Origin: Prosopocoilus inquinatus
Lineage: Eukaryota > Arthropoda > Insecta > Coleoptera > Lucanidae
DNA: 64,000 nt
Direction of reading: 5' to 3'
Assembly (NCBI GenBank): GCA_036172665.1
Contig: CM069872.1
Coordinates: 55,476,101 to 55,540,100 of the forward strand
Numbering within the stretch: position 1 is the first letter of the stretch; each line of letters opens with the position of its first letter. The translations under genes and the position numbers were made by a program. Under the pieces are notes generated by a model, which made no database searches, was not told the origin of the DNA, and saw nothing but the letters and a program-made list of their open reading frames with translations. This document shows, in pieces, positions 34,948 through 46,620 of this stretch.

Positions 34948-35840
34948 CCCTCCCCTCCGCGAGGGGGGAATAAGAGAACATAATTCCGCCGCCGCCGACG
35001 CGACGTTTCGAATTTCTCATTTCTCAAGCGCGAACCTGTCCTTGCAGGTGACAATTCCTCTCTTTCGTGCACGTGAAGAGTTAAACGCGTGGGCGTTGTG
35101 CGATGATGGCGCTGCCGCTCGTTGCGCCAAGTACAAAGAGCAACATTAATTTCCGCTTTTAAATTACTCGCTCCCCCCCGCCAAAAAAAAAAGCTAAACC
35201 CCCGCGGGGCGACTGGGTGACTGTACATAAAAACCAAATCATTTTAATTAATTTTTAAAACCGAATTTCATGTTTCGGTTGAAATAAAAGTAAAAATAAA
35301 CCCGAAATTCCGATACCGCGACTTAGGGGAAGTCCGAGGGCGGATTAGGAAGTTTCTTGCGTCGTCGAAATAGCTTTTCGCCCCCTCACCCCTCACCCTT
35401 TTTTGATTTATTAATATTAAATTACGACGAAACAAATTGAGGTATCACGCGGGCTTACAACGCAATAAATCCTCTTCAGCGACGCGGCAGGGCGACGGAG
35501 CGGGGAATCACGGGCGGCCCCTTTCAACTTCTTCTTAAACGAGTTTCAAAAGTATCGCCGACTATATAGAGCGGAACGCGGGCGGCGTGCAATTGTGTGC
35601 ATACTCAAATGGGGTTTCCCGAGAAAACTCGCAATTTCAATCTCTTCTTACGTGTTTGCTTTATTCCTGTGTGTTCGTCGGGGCTGGCAGTCTCATTTCG
35701 TAATCGCCGTCGTGGAATCAGAGACGGCGGCGGTTGCGTACACCCCCGAATTAGAAAATAGAACGGCGGATTCGACCCCACCCACCCCATCTTTTTTCTA
35801 CAATATAATCGATTTTTCCGTGCTTTCGCAAAAACGATTT
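34948..35840. other. GC-richer unique sequence, no recognised gene
   Basis: The segment has CCGCCGCCGACGCGACG and GATGATGGCGCTGCCG near 35102 (one base from the AGATGGCGC motif). Open frames up to 91 residues on either strand carry no recognisable domain. Confidence 0.5.
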
Positions 35841-38800
35841 TTTATGTTAACTCACCAACGCCGGTCTTGAGTCTTTCTTTTGAAAACTGCATTTAAATGG
35901 AATAATCAAAAATTCGTTCGGGATTAAATCGTTTGCCACAATCTAATTAGCACAGCACCGCCGTGAAGTATCGTTTCTTCATTTGCGAAAACAATCGTCG
36001 CAAACTAAAAAAAAAAAAAAAATGACTGACAGGAAATTTAAACGTATAAATGTTAAGGTGTTAAAAAATTTCGAAGAAGTTAAAGCGCAATAAGTGAAGC
36101 CGAAATATGATGCGGCGGGGAGAAAGGGACGTAGAAATCCGAACACGTTTAAAGCCTTGCGCAGTAATGGTTTTTATTTTAACTCACCAACGCCAGTCTT
36201 GAATCTTTCTTTTGAAAACTGCATTTAAATGGAATAATCAAAAATTCGTTCGGGATTAAATCGTTTGCCACAATCTAATCAGCACAGCACCGCCGTGAAG
36301 TATTGTTTCTTCATTCGCGAAAACAATCGTCGCAAACTAAAAAAAAATGACTGACAGGAAATTTAAACGTATAAATGTTAAGGTATTAAAAAATTTCGAA
36401 GAAGTTAAAGCGCAATAAGTGAAGCCGAAATATGATGCGGCGGAGATAAAGGGACGTAGAAATCCGAACACGTTTAAAGCCTTGCGCAGTAATGGTTTTT
36501 ATTTTAACTCACCAACGCCAGTCTTGAATCTTTCTTTTGAAAACTGCATTTAAATGGAATAATCAAAAATTCGTTCGGGATTAAATCGTCTGCCACAATC
36601 TAATTAGCACAGCACCACCGTGAAGTATCGTTTCTTCATTCGCGAAAACAATCGTCGCAAACTAAAAAAAAAAAAAAATGACTGACAGGAAATTTAAACG
36701 TATAAATGTTAAGGTGTTAAAAAATTTCGAAGAAGTTAAAGCGCAATAAGTGAAGCCGAAATATGATGCGGCGGAGAGAAAGGGACTTAGAAATCCGAAC
36801 ACGTTTAAAGCCTTGCGCAGTAATGGTTTTTATTTTAACTCACCAACGCCAGTCTTGAATCTTTCTTTTGAAAACTGCATTTAAATGGAATAATCAAAAA
36901 TTCGTTCGGGATTAAATCGTTTGCCACAATCTAATTAGCACAGCACCGCCGTGAAGTATTGTTTCTTCATTCGCGAAAACAATCGTCGCAAACTAAAAAA
37001 AAAAAAAATTACTGACAGGAAATTTAAACGTATAAATGTTAAGGTGTTAAAAAATTTCGAAGAAGTTAAAGCGCAATAAGTGAAGCCGAAATATGATGCG
37101 GCGGAGAGAAAGGGACGTAGAAATCCGAACACGTTTAAAGCCTTGCGCAGTAATGGTTTTTATTTTAACTCACCAACGCCGGTCTTGAATCTTTCTTTTG
37201 AAAACTGCATTTAAATGGAATAATCAAAAATTCGGTCGGGATTAAATCGTTTGCCACAATCTAATTAGCACAGCACCGCCGTGAAGTATCGTTTCTTCAT
37301 TCGCGAAAACAATCGTCGCAAACTAAAAAAAAAAAAAAAAAATGACTGACAGGAAATTTAAACGTATAAATGTTAAGGTGTTAAAAAATTTCGAAGAAGT
37401 TAAAGCGCAATAAGTGAAGCCGAAATATGATGCGGCGGAGATAAAGGGACGTAGAAATCCGAACACGTTTAAAGCCTTGCGCAGTAATGGTTTTTATTTT
37501 AACTCACCAACGCCAGTCTTGAATCTTTCTTTTGAAAACTGCATTTAAATGGAATAATCAAAAATTCGTTCGGGATTAAATCGTCTGCCACAATCTAATT
37601 AGCACAGCACCACCGTGAAGTATCGTTTCTTCATTCGCGAAAACAATCGTCGCAAACTAAAAAAAAAAAAAAAATGACTGACAGGAAATTTAAACGTATA
37701 AATGTTAAGGTGTTAAAAAATTTCGAAGAAGTTAAAGCGCAATAAGTGAAGCCGAAATATGATGCGGCGGAGATAAAGGGACGTAGAAATCCGAACACGT
37801 TTAAAGCCTTGCGCAGTAATGGTTTTTATTTTAACTCACCAACGCCGGTCTTGAATCTTTCTTTTGAAAACTGCATTTAAATGGAATAATCAAAAATTCG
37901 GTCGGGATTAAATCGTTTGCCACAATCTAATTAGCACAGCACCGCCGTGAAGTATCGCTTCTTCATTCGCGAAAACAATCGTCGCAAACTAAAAAAAAAA
38001 AAAAATGACTGACAGGAAATTTAAACGTATAAATGTTAAGGTGTTAAAAAATTTCGAAGAAGTTAAAGCGCAATAAGTGAAGCCGAAATATGATGCGGCG
38101 GAGAGAAAGGGACGTAGAAATCCGAACACGTTTAAAGCCTTGCGCAGTAATGGTTTTTATTTTAACTCACCAACGCCAGTCTTGAATCTTTCTTTTGAAA
38201 ACTGCATTTAAATGGAATAATCAAAAATTCGTTCGGGATTAAATCGTCTGCCACAATCTAATTAGCACAGCACCACCGTGAAGTATCGTTTCTTCATTCG
38301 CGAAAACAATCGTCGCAAACTAAAAAAAAAAAAAAAATGACTGACAGGAAATTTAAACGTATAAATGTTAAGGTGTTAAAAAATTTCGAAGAAGTTAAAG
38401 CGCAATAAGTGAAGCCGAAATATGATGCGGCGGAGAGAAAGGGACGTAGAAATCCGAACACGTTTAAAGCCTTGCGCAGTAATGGTTTTTATTTTAACTC
38501 ACCAACGCCAGTCTTGAATCTTTCTTTTGAAAACTGCATTTAAATGGAATAATCAAAAATTCGTTCGGGATTAAATCGTTTGCCACAATCTAATTAGCAC
38601 AGCACCGCCGTGAAGTATTGTTTCTTCATTCGCGAAAACAATCGTCGCAAACTAAAAAAAAAAAAATTACTGACAGGAAATTTAAACGTATAAATGTTAA
38701 GGTGTTAAAAAATTTCGAAGAAGTTAAAGCGCAATAAGTGAAGCCGAAATATGATGCGGCGGGGAGAAAGGGACGTAGAAATCCGAACACGTTTAAAGCC

Positions 38801-39520
38801 TTGCGCAGTAATGGTTTTTATTTTAACTCACCAACGCCGGTCTTGAATCTTTCTTTTGAAAACTGCATTTAAATGGAATAATCAAAAATTCGTTCGGGAT
38901 TAAATCGTTTGCCACAATCTAATTAGCACAGCACCGCCGTGAAGTATTGTTTCTTCATTCGCGAAAACAATCGTCGCAAACTAAAAAAAAAAAAATTACT
39001 GACAGGAAATTTAAACGTATAAATGTTAAGGTGTTAAAAAATTTCGAAGAAGTTAAAGCGCAATAAGTGAAGCCGAAATATGATGCGGCGGGGAGAAAGG
39101 GACGTAGAAATCCGAACACGTTTAAAGCCTTGCGCAGTAATGGTTTTTATTTTAACTCACCAACGCCGGTCTTGAATCTTTCTTTTGAAAACTGCATTTA
39201 AATGGAATAATCAAAAATTCGTTCGGGATTAAATCGTTTGCCACAATCTAATTAGCACAGCACCGCCGTGAAGTATTGTTTCTTCATTCGCGAAAACAAT
39301 CGTCGCAAACTAAAAAAAAAAAAATGACTGACAGGAAATTTAAACGTATAAATGTTAAGGTGTTAAAAAATTTCGAAGAAGTTAAAGCGCAATAAGTGAA
39401 GCCGAAATATGATGCGGCAGAGAGAAAGGGACGTAGAAATCTGTACGCGTTTAAAGCCTCTGCTTTGTTAGGTGCTTTACGCAATGATGATTTTTATATT
39501 AACTCACCAATGCTAGTCTT
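35841..39520. repeat. 330-bp satellite array (11 copies)
   Basis: GAAAACTGCATTTAAATGGA starts at 35881, 36214, 36539, 36870, 37200, 37534, 37866, 38197, 38529, 38858 and 39187. Spacings of 325-334 differ almost only through an A-run of 7-18 before (T)GACTGACAGG. Monomers are nearly identical apart from a few recurring variants (CGTCTGCC with CACCACCGTG against CGTTTGCC with CACCGCCGTG; GGAGATAAAGG against GGAGAGAAAGG). The last copy diverges after about 39420. Dispersed relatives lie at 28.1 and 48.8 kb. Confidence 0.98.
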
Positions 39521-40045
39521 GAATCTCGAATTTAAAAAAGGGACTTTTCCACTGTTTGTATAATCGTTGGCGATATTGCTTTGATGCAGGTGTGAGTGTG
39601 GAGGTAACGCCTATTTTAAACAATACGTAAATATGAATAATTGTGAGAAGAAGCATAAGAAGAAGAAGAAGAGAAGTTGGTTTTCAAGACTGGCCTTGCA
39701 CGTGTTTCTTTTGTTCCGATAATTTAAATCTATCAAAAAAGTTATTTTTTTTTTTTTCAAGACTGGCCTTGCGCGTGTTTCTTTCGCGTTGCGTTATAAT
39801 TCCTGATTTATTCGTTTATTTAATTTAAATGCACTAAACATATGAATTCGAATTCTTACATCTCTAGTAAAGTGTTCACAAGAAGGTGAAAGAAAAAATG
39901 TTTGGAGACAGAAGCAAGCGGCGCTCTAGTGGGTCAGAGGTCAAGAGGTTTGGTCAGTTGAGTTGGTTTGTAACGTGCTGTAAGAATCAAGTTGTTTTTT
40001 TATAAAACAGCTTGAAATATACTAAGAAATGAGATCATGAAGATA
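39521..40045. other. Unique segment with one local duplication
   Basis: CAAGACTGGCCTTGC(A/G)CGTG with TTTCTTT occurs twice, at about 39685 and 39758. (AAG)n lies near 39656-39675. No gene recognised. Confidence 0.55.
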
Positions 40046-41865
40046 CATTTAAATCACAAAAAAAATAAAATATCGTCGAATCAGAAATGAGTCATGGGAT
40101 AGCGCTTAGAGCTCGAGCGAATTCCACAAATTCCGGGCTTAGAAATCAAGTCTTAGAAATCAAAGCTTGAAATATGCTGAGAAATGAGGTCATCAAGTTA
40201 AAAAAAAAGTTGGAATACACTGGAATCACAAAAAAGAAAGAAAATGTCGTCGAATCAGAATTGGATTCATAGTCATAGGATAGCGCTTACAGCTCGAGCG
40301 AATTCCATGAATTCCGGACTTAGAAATCAAGTCTTAGAAATTAAAACTTGCAATATGCTGAGAAATGAGGTCATCAAATTAAAAAAAAAAAGATTGAATG
40401 CCTTGGAATCACAAAGAAATAAAATATCGTCGAATCAGAAATGAATCATGGGATAGTGCTTACGGCTCGAGCGAATTCCACGTATTCCGGGCTTAGAAAT
40501 CAAGTCTTAGAAATCAAAGTTTGAAATATACTTAGAAATGAGGTCATCAAGTTAAAAAAAAGTTGGAATACACTGGAATCACAAAAAAGAAAGAAAATAT
40601 CGTCGAATCAGAAATGGATTCATGGTCATAGGATAGCGCTTACAGCTCGAGCGAATTTCATGAATTCCGGGCTTAGAAATCATGTCTTAGAAATTAAAAC
40701 TTGCAATATGCTGAGAAATGAGGTCATCAAGTTAAAAAAAAAAGTTGGAATACACTGGAATCACAAAAAAGAAAGAAAATATCGTCGAATCAGAAATGGG
40801 TTCATGGTCATAGGATAGCGCTTACAGCTCGAGCGAATTCCATGAATTCCGGACTTAGAAATCAAGTCTTAGAAATCAAAGCTTGAAATATACTGAGAAA
40901 TGAGGTCATCAAGTTAAAAAAAAAAAGATGGAATGCCTTGGAATCACAAAGAAATAAAATATCGTCGAATCAGAAATGAATCATGGAATAGTGCTTACGG
41001 CTCGAGCGAATTCCACGTATTCCGGGCTTAGAAATCAAGTCTTAGAAATCAAAGCATGAAATATGCTGAGAAATGAGGTCATCAAGTTAAAAAAAAAAGT
41101 TGGAAATCACTGGAATCACAAAAAAGAAAAAAAATATCGTCGAATCAGAAATGGGTTCATGGTCATAGGATAGCGCTTACAGCTCGAGCGAATTCCATGA
41201 ATTCCGGACTTAGAAATCAAGTCTTAGAAATTAAAACTTGCAATATGCTGAGAAATGAGGTCATCAAATTAAAAAAAAAAGATGGAATGCCTTGGAATCA
41301 CAAAGAAATAAAATATCGTCGAATCAGAAATGAATCATGGGATAGTGCTTACGTCTCGAGCGAATTCCACGAATTCCGGGCTTAGAAATCAAGTCTTAGA
41401 AATCAAAGCATGAAATATGCTGAGAAATGAGGTCATCAAGTTAAAAAAAAAAGTTGGAATACACTGGAATCACAAAAAAGAAAGAAAATATCGTCGAATC
41501 AGAAATGGATTCGTGGTCATAGGATAGCGCTTACAGCTCGAGCGAATTTCATGAATTCCGGGCTTAGAAATCAAGTCTTAGAAATCAAAGCATGAAATAT
41601 GCTGAGAAATGAGGTCATCAAGTTAAAAAAAAAAGTTGGAATACACTGGAATCACAAAAAAGAAAGAAAATATCGTCGAATCAGAAATGGATTCATGGTC
41701 ATAGGATAGCGCTTACAGCTCGAGCGAATTCCACGAATTCCGGGCTTAGAATTCAAGTCTTAGAAATCAAAGCTTGAATATACTGAGAAATGAGGTCATC
41801 AAGTTAAAGAAAAAAATATGAATACATTGGAATCACAAAGTAAAAGAAACTATCGTCGAATTTCT
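40046..41865. repeat. About 180-bp tandem repeat (10 copies)
   Basis: The marker GCTCGAGCGAATT(C/T)CA occurs at 40111, 40292, 40465, 40645, 40827, 41000, 41182, 41354, 41536 and 41718. Spacings alternate between 172-173 and 180-182, reflecting two monomer forms, one with GGAATACACTGG(AATC) and GGTCATAGGATAGC, the other with GGAATGCCTTGG and a shorter ATGGGATAGTGC. The A-run after CAAGTTAAA varies. Confidence 0.96.
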
Positions 41866-41924
41866 CTGTTCGTGACTTGCCTGCAACGAAATTATAAACC
41901 TACTTTTAATAATAATGATAATTA

Positions 41925-42365
41925 TAATAATAATTCAATGTTCAAATCTCTATTTGTGGAGAGTGTATCTTGTCATTTACAGATTCCGTAGTTTTATTTC
42001 AACTATTATAATAAAGAAGCGTAATAAATCGAACGTTCAGCATTTCCCCGAAATATTGCACCTAATTGACGTATTCAATTAAGGGTATTTTTTGCATTTC
42101 AAATGCAACTTGTCAGGCCACACTTACATAATAATTTAAGAGTATGTCTTGTCACTTAAAGATTCCGTAGTTTTACTTCAACTGTCACAATAAAGAAGTG
42201 TAATAAATCGAACGTTCAGCATTTCCTCGAATTTCCTATGCACACAGATCGGTACGGTACGTGGTACGGCGCGCAGCCACAGGGGAATGACATCGAGTGC
42301 AATACTGCACCTAATCGATGCATTAAATTAAGGGTATTTTTTGCGTTACAAATGCGACTTATGAT
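41925..42365. repeat. Two-copy repeat with a 70-bp insertion in the second
   Basis: AGATTCCGTAGTTTTA(T/C)TTC and AATCGAACGTTCAGCATTTC recur about 180 bp apart; TTAAGGGTATTTTTTGC recurs about 250 bp apart. The extra distance comes from a GC-rich insert with GGTACGGTACGTGGTACGG near 42250 in copy 2. Confidence 0.8.
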
Positions 42366-43390
42366 TCCCCTCATCGGAAAAAATTCTACGGGTTGAAAAT
42401 TGCATGAAACCTCCAGCAGGAGACTAAATGTGATGGTTCTAGTGCAGCTAATTAGCTACGCGCTCCATTCCTTGTTGAAGTTTTTTTTTAGTTTAATTTT
42501 TTTTTCCGAACAATCAATTTCCTGTTTGAGATTAACTTCGCGAAGAAATTACTACTGCACTATTCGTGTTTGTTTTTTTTTCTAGTAATCAATTTAATCG
42601 CATCCGTTTTTTTCTATTTTACTAGTTTAATTTAAATTCTGTGTTTCAAGAAAGTCGGCGTTGGCGAGTTGAAAGAGCAATTCATTTCACGCTATTTTCT
42701 AACACTTTATTTTCTTTTCTTTTCACTTTACGCCTATTTAACGCTCTAATTTCGTTGATATTTATTTATTCTGTTAACTTGAGTTATTTTCGGTTATTTG
42801 TAAAATTTTTCGTTTCGTCGAAAATTGTTCATCTTAAAATTATTATTTAAAATTTTGATTGCGTATATTTTTTCTTGTGTAAAATCTTCCTAAATTGTAA
42901 ACCAAATTTCATGCTCTAGTTTAATATATGTTTTTTGTATTTAAATTTCTTTTTTTTTTTTTAAATGTTTTGTGAAATAAATTTTACGATTTTTTTTGAA
43001 ATAAAATTGTTATATTTAAAATTCGGGCGTTTTCATTTGAGATATTCTCGCGCAAGTAAATTTCTTATTCTATTTGAAGTCCAAGGAGATCAAAACCAGA
43101 GAGAGAGAGAAAGAGAGGGAGACGGTAAAGCGTTTTCAACAAATCTGAAAATGCAGTTAAAACATCATTCGAGCAATCGCGGAAAACAAATTGGAAAATT
43201 GATTTCTGACTTGCTTGACCAAACCATAAACGCTACCGACAACAAAATCGAGCTCCGACTTCGTACGACGTAAAAAAGGGGATGAGAATTGGGTTCCAAC
43301 CCCCATCCGAAAGTTTTTACAGAAGGAAGATTAACGAAACAGACAAAAAAAGAAGGAATGAACCCATTTCGACGATTCTAAAGAAAACAA
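42366..43390. other. AT-rich intron sequence, no recognised gene
   Basis: T-rich, with a GA-rich patch (AGAGAGAGAGAAAGAGAGGG) at 43099-43120. Open frames here are low in complexity. Confidence 0.55.
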
Positions 43391-44300
43391 GTAGGCGCCG
43401 TCCAGCAAACCGTGGAAAATAAGATGAAGATCGACTCCCCTCTACAATTTCGGCTACAAACAAAGAAATTCGAGGTTCAAGCTTCGCGCAGACTGCTAGA
43501 AGGATTGATTTGAAGGAGAAAACGTGCGATCGTCTTTGATGGTAAGAGATAGAAGGACTTTTGAAAGGTGCGATCGTCTCTAATGGGAAAAGTGGGAAAA
43601 GCCAGAAGGACTTTTGGAAGAGGAGAAGCAAACCGTGGAAGACAAGATGAAGATCGACTTTCCCCCACATTTTCGGGTACAAACAAGGAAATTCGAGGTT
43701 CAAGCTTCGCGCAGACTGCTAGAAAGATTGATTTGAAGGAGAAAACGTGCGATCGTCTTTGATGGAAAGAGATAGAAGGACTTTTGAAAGGTGCGATCGT
43801 CTCTAATGGGAAAAGTGGGAAAGGCCAGAAGGACTTTTGGAAGAGGAGAAGCAAACCGTGGAAGACAAGATGAAGATCGACTTTCCCCCACAATTTCGGT
43901 TACAAACAAGGAAATTCGAGGTTCAAGCTTCGCGCAGACTGCTAGAAAGATTGATTTGAAGGAGAAGACGCGCGATTGTCTTTGATGGAAAGAGATAGAA
44001 GGAGTTTTGAAAGATACGATCGCCTTTGATGCGAAGAGCCAGAAGGACTCTTGGGAGAGGAGAAGCAAATCGTGGAAAAAAAGATGAAGATCGACTTTCC
44101 CCCACATTTTCGGCTACAAACAAAGAAATTCGAGGTTCAAGCTTCGCGCAGACTGCTAGAAGTTTAGATTTGAAGGAGGAAAGGTGCGATCGTCTTTGAT
44201 GGTAAGAGAAAGAAGGACTTTTGAAAGGTGCGATCGTCTTTGGTGGGAAAAAACACTTTTGGAGGAGGAGAATAAAATTAAAAATAGACCCTCTCGCCCC
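43391..44300. repeat. 223-bp tandem repeat (four copies)
   Basis: GCTTCGCGCAGACTGCTAGA occurs at 43481, 43704, 43927 and 44141 (spacings 223, 223, 214). Each unit has two GTGCGATCGTCT-type words about 55 bp apart, the second followed by CTAATGGG or similar. The open frames of 128-140 residues on - are produced by a stop-poor repeat. Confidence 0.95.
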
Positions 44301-45096
44301 CCAATCCGTAAGCGTAAGGGTACAAGAGCCTTCCATCAAAAACAACGATTAAACTTGAAGTGAAAGCTCAAAAAATTTCAATTTTTTTTATTTTTTTTTT
44401 GTTCCACTTCCACTCGCACACTCGCACGGAGCCGGCCACGCGGGAGGCGAATAACAAATTTCCCATTGAAATTCACTTCGTCCCCCCAAAAACTATTTGC
44501 ATGATAAAAGAATCAAGCGATCGGTTCGTGTGACGACTGTTGACTTTTTGTCTTCCGATCCGGAGAACGCTTTGCATACGACGCGTCGACGAATCCGGGC
44601 GTTAAAAAAAAGCATTGCGAAAGTTATCGTTCGCCGAAATATATATATATATATATTTTTTTTTTTTTGGAGGGGCAACAAATGAGAAATTATAGCCCGG
44701 ATCATCCCTTTGTGAGCGGGCAAAACGACAATAAAATCCAATCTGAACGTAACTCGTAGTGCCGATTCCTCTTGTTTCATCTGATCAGGTTTTAAGATAT
44801 AGCGATCGATTTATTTCTGAGCACCGCCATTCCCCCCCCCCCCCCGCCCCCCTCCCCCTCCGATATAATCGGCTCCGGATTTACTCCGGGCACGTAAATA
44901 ATCTCACAGCGACTTATACTTTTTTTCGAGTCGCGCGCGCTTTCGAGCTTTCGAGCGCGAACCGGAAACGTCCGGCCGGAATTTCGATGCGGTTATAAAA
45001 ATTCCGGGCGGACGTGACGACGACGACGCGACATCCAGAGACGAGGCGATAAAAGCGACTGCATTCTCTTTCTTCTTTTTTTTTTTTTTGTTCCAG
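44301..45096. other. Intron end before the TM7 exon
   Basis: Contains (AT)n at 44638-44656, a C-run at 44834-44849, and a GC-richer part at 44880-45060 with ACGACGACGACGCGAC. The last 30 bases are the polypyrimidine tract of the exon at 45097. No other exon seen. Confidence 0.6.
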
Positions 45097-45313
45097 GTAC
45101 ATGTTCGACAGGGCGAGCGCTGAAAAGCTGCCGAATTGGCTGCAGGACGCCCTCTTCATGATGGCGGTCTCGAATAGCTGCATGAATCCGTTGGTTTACG
45201 GAAGCTTCGCGATTAATTTCCGGCGCGAGTGCGCCAACTGCCTTGGATGTTTCGGATGCTCGACGAGTCAGCCGCCCCTAACCCGGAAAAGTACAGGTGC
45301 GGATCCGGCCTAG
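45097..45313 (+). CDS. GPCR exon: ECL3, TM7 (NPxxY), C-tail; possible stop
   Basis: A polypyrimidine tract ending TTTGTTCCAG leads into G (completing tryptophan), then [22 protein letters not shown]7 is [20 protein letters not shown] with the NPLVY motif. Helix 8 and the tail follow as [18 protein letters not shown]; the four clustered cysteines are plausible palmitoylation sites. Reading straight on gives TGADPA and a TAG at 45311-45313. There is also a CAG followed by GTGCGG at 45297, a possible donor leaving one base over, so the tail may continue in another exon (see 60151-60228). I found no AATAAA within about 1 kb after the TAG, which slightly favours continuation. The intron before this exon is 28.8 kb of repeats. 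Confidence 0.92.
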
Positions 45314-46620
45314 TTTTAGAAAGCATTCTGAAAATACCACTTACTGACTCATCTTTAGGGCGCTGGGATTACATGTTTGCTTTATTTGATGTTGCACGAG
45401 CAAAATTTAATCTTTTCGGGGCATACCAAACAATTTTGAATCAATTGAATTAAGTAATTAAAAAAATTTGCATGTTTTTGCGCATTTAAGCTTGACACGC
45501 TTACATTCTGCTGCGTTTGCACTATTTATTTTTTTATGCAATGCGGAATCCGAGCGTGTGTAACGCGGGCGGTTGTCCTTACTACAATAATGCTTAATGA
45601 ATGCTGATGCCGCACGCACAATTTTGCAACGCACGTAACTGCAGTAATTTCGAAATGAATTTAATTTGATCTTTCCCGAATGGTTTCATCGTGTGACGGT
45701 ACCGTTCAAATATGCAATCTTAGCTGCGTTTTGATTAGCAGGACCGAGGTTAGTTTTTGCACGCGTCACCACATCTTCCGCTCTGGCTTTACGACCAACT
45801 CCCATAATCTTGGATTTGTATAATTTCTATTCGCTGCAAAGTGCGCATGTTTTCTTTTCATTTCGGCTCGCGTCTAATCCCAGCTCCAGTCATCTTTTAA
45901 AGCACGTTCCTTTAACCGTTAGAAAAAAAAAAAAAATGTTGCTTCGCATTTTTCTTCTCGTTGCAAAACGAACTGCTTCGTAAGCAAATTATTTATCAAA
46001 ACTTGATGTCGAATTTGGTTTAAAAATTTGCTTTGAGTATAATTTATGACGTAATTTCAATTAATTCCGGTTGTTCCTGTACTGTTTTGTTTGCCAATAG
46101 AAAAGAAAATGAATGTCCTCGTTGGTTCTCGAAAAAAAAAATAAGCCAGAAATCGATCTCTACTTTTTCGTTTCCCACGGGTTGCCGGATTTAAACTGTC
46201 TCAATTGATTCGCTCTTTCTCTTCTTTTTTTTCTTAATTTTGATTAAAGGTCCTTCTTTTCAACCTTTTCAGATAAATAGTTTATTGTGAAAACGATTAT
46301 TAAAAAAAAAATAATTGATTTGTTTAGCAAATCTAAAAATTATTAACCATTACTACAGGAAAAGGAAGTGTGTTAGTAACTAACCAGTTTTTCTTTATTT
46401 ATTTATTTATTTATTTGTTTCTTTATTTATTTATTTAACTTTTGGTAAAAAAAAATCAATAACTTAAAAGTTACAAGAGTTTAAAATAAAATTAATTGAC
46501 GAGCGACTCCCGATGACTAGCGCTTCGATTGTTTCTCAAGCGCTTTCTCGAAAAAGAAACGTGTTTTCAGCGTTTTTTTTTTTTTTTGAAACTTTTTCTC
46601 AGAAATTAAAGCGAACGAAA
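45314..46620. other. 3' UTR or intron after the TM7 exon
   Basis: If the TAG at 45311 is used this starts the 3' UTR. The first ATTAAA and AATAAA words I find lie near 46246 and 46484. AGCAGGACCGAGGTTAGTTT at 45737 matches a segment near 15502. An (ATTT)n microsatellite lies at 46396-46438. Confidence 0.5.

Noticed and set aside
35841..39520. CRISPR-like regular repeats
   Set aside because: Units are 330 bp and repeat end to end with no unique spacers; the setting is a eukaryotic intron.
43317..44345. Overlapping 128-140-codon minus-strand frames
   Set aside because: They repeat with the 223-bp tandem unit and start at different copies; no independent gene evidence.
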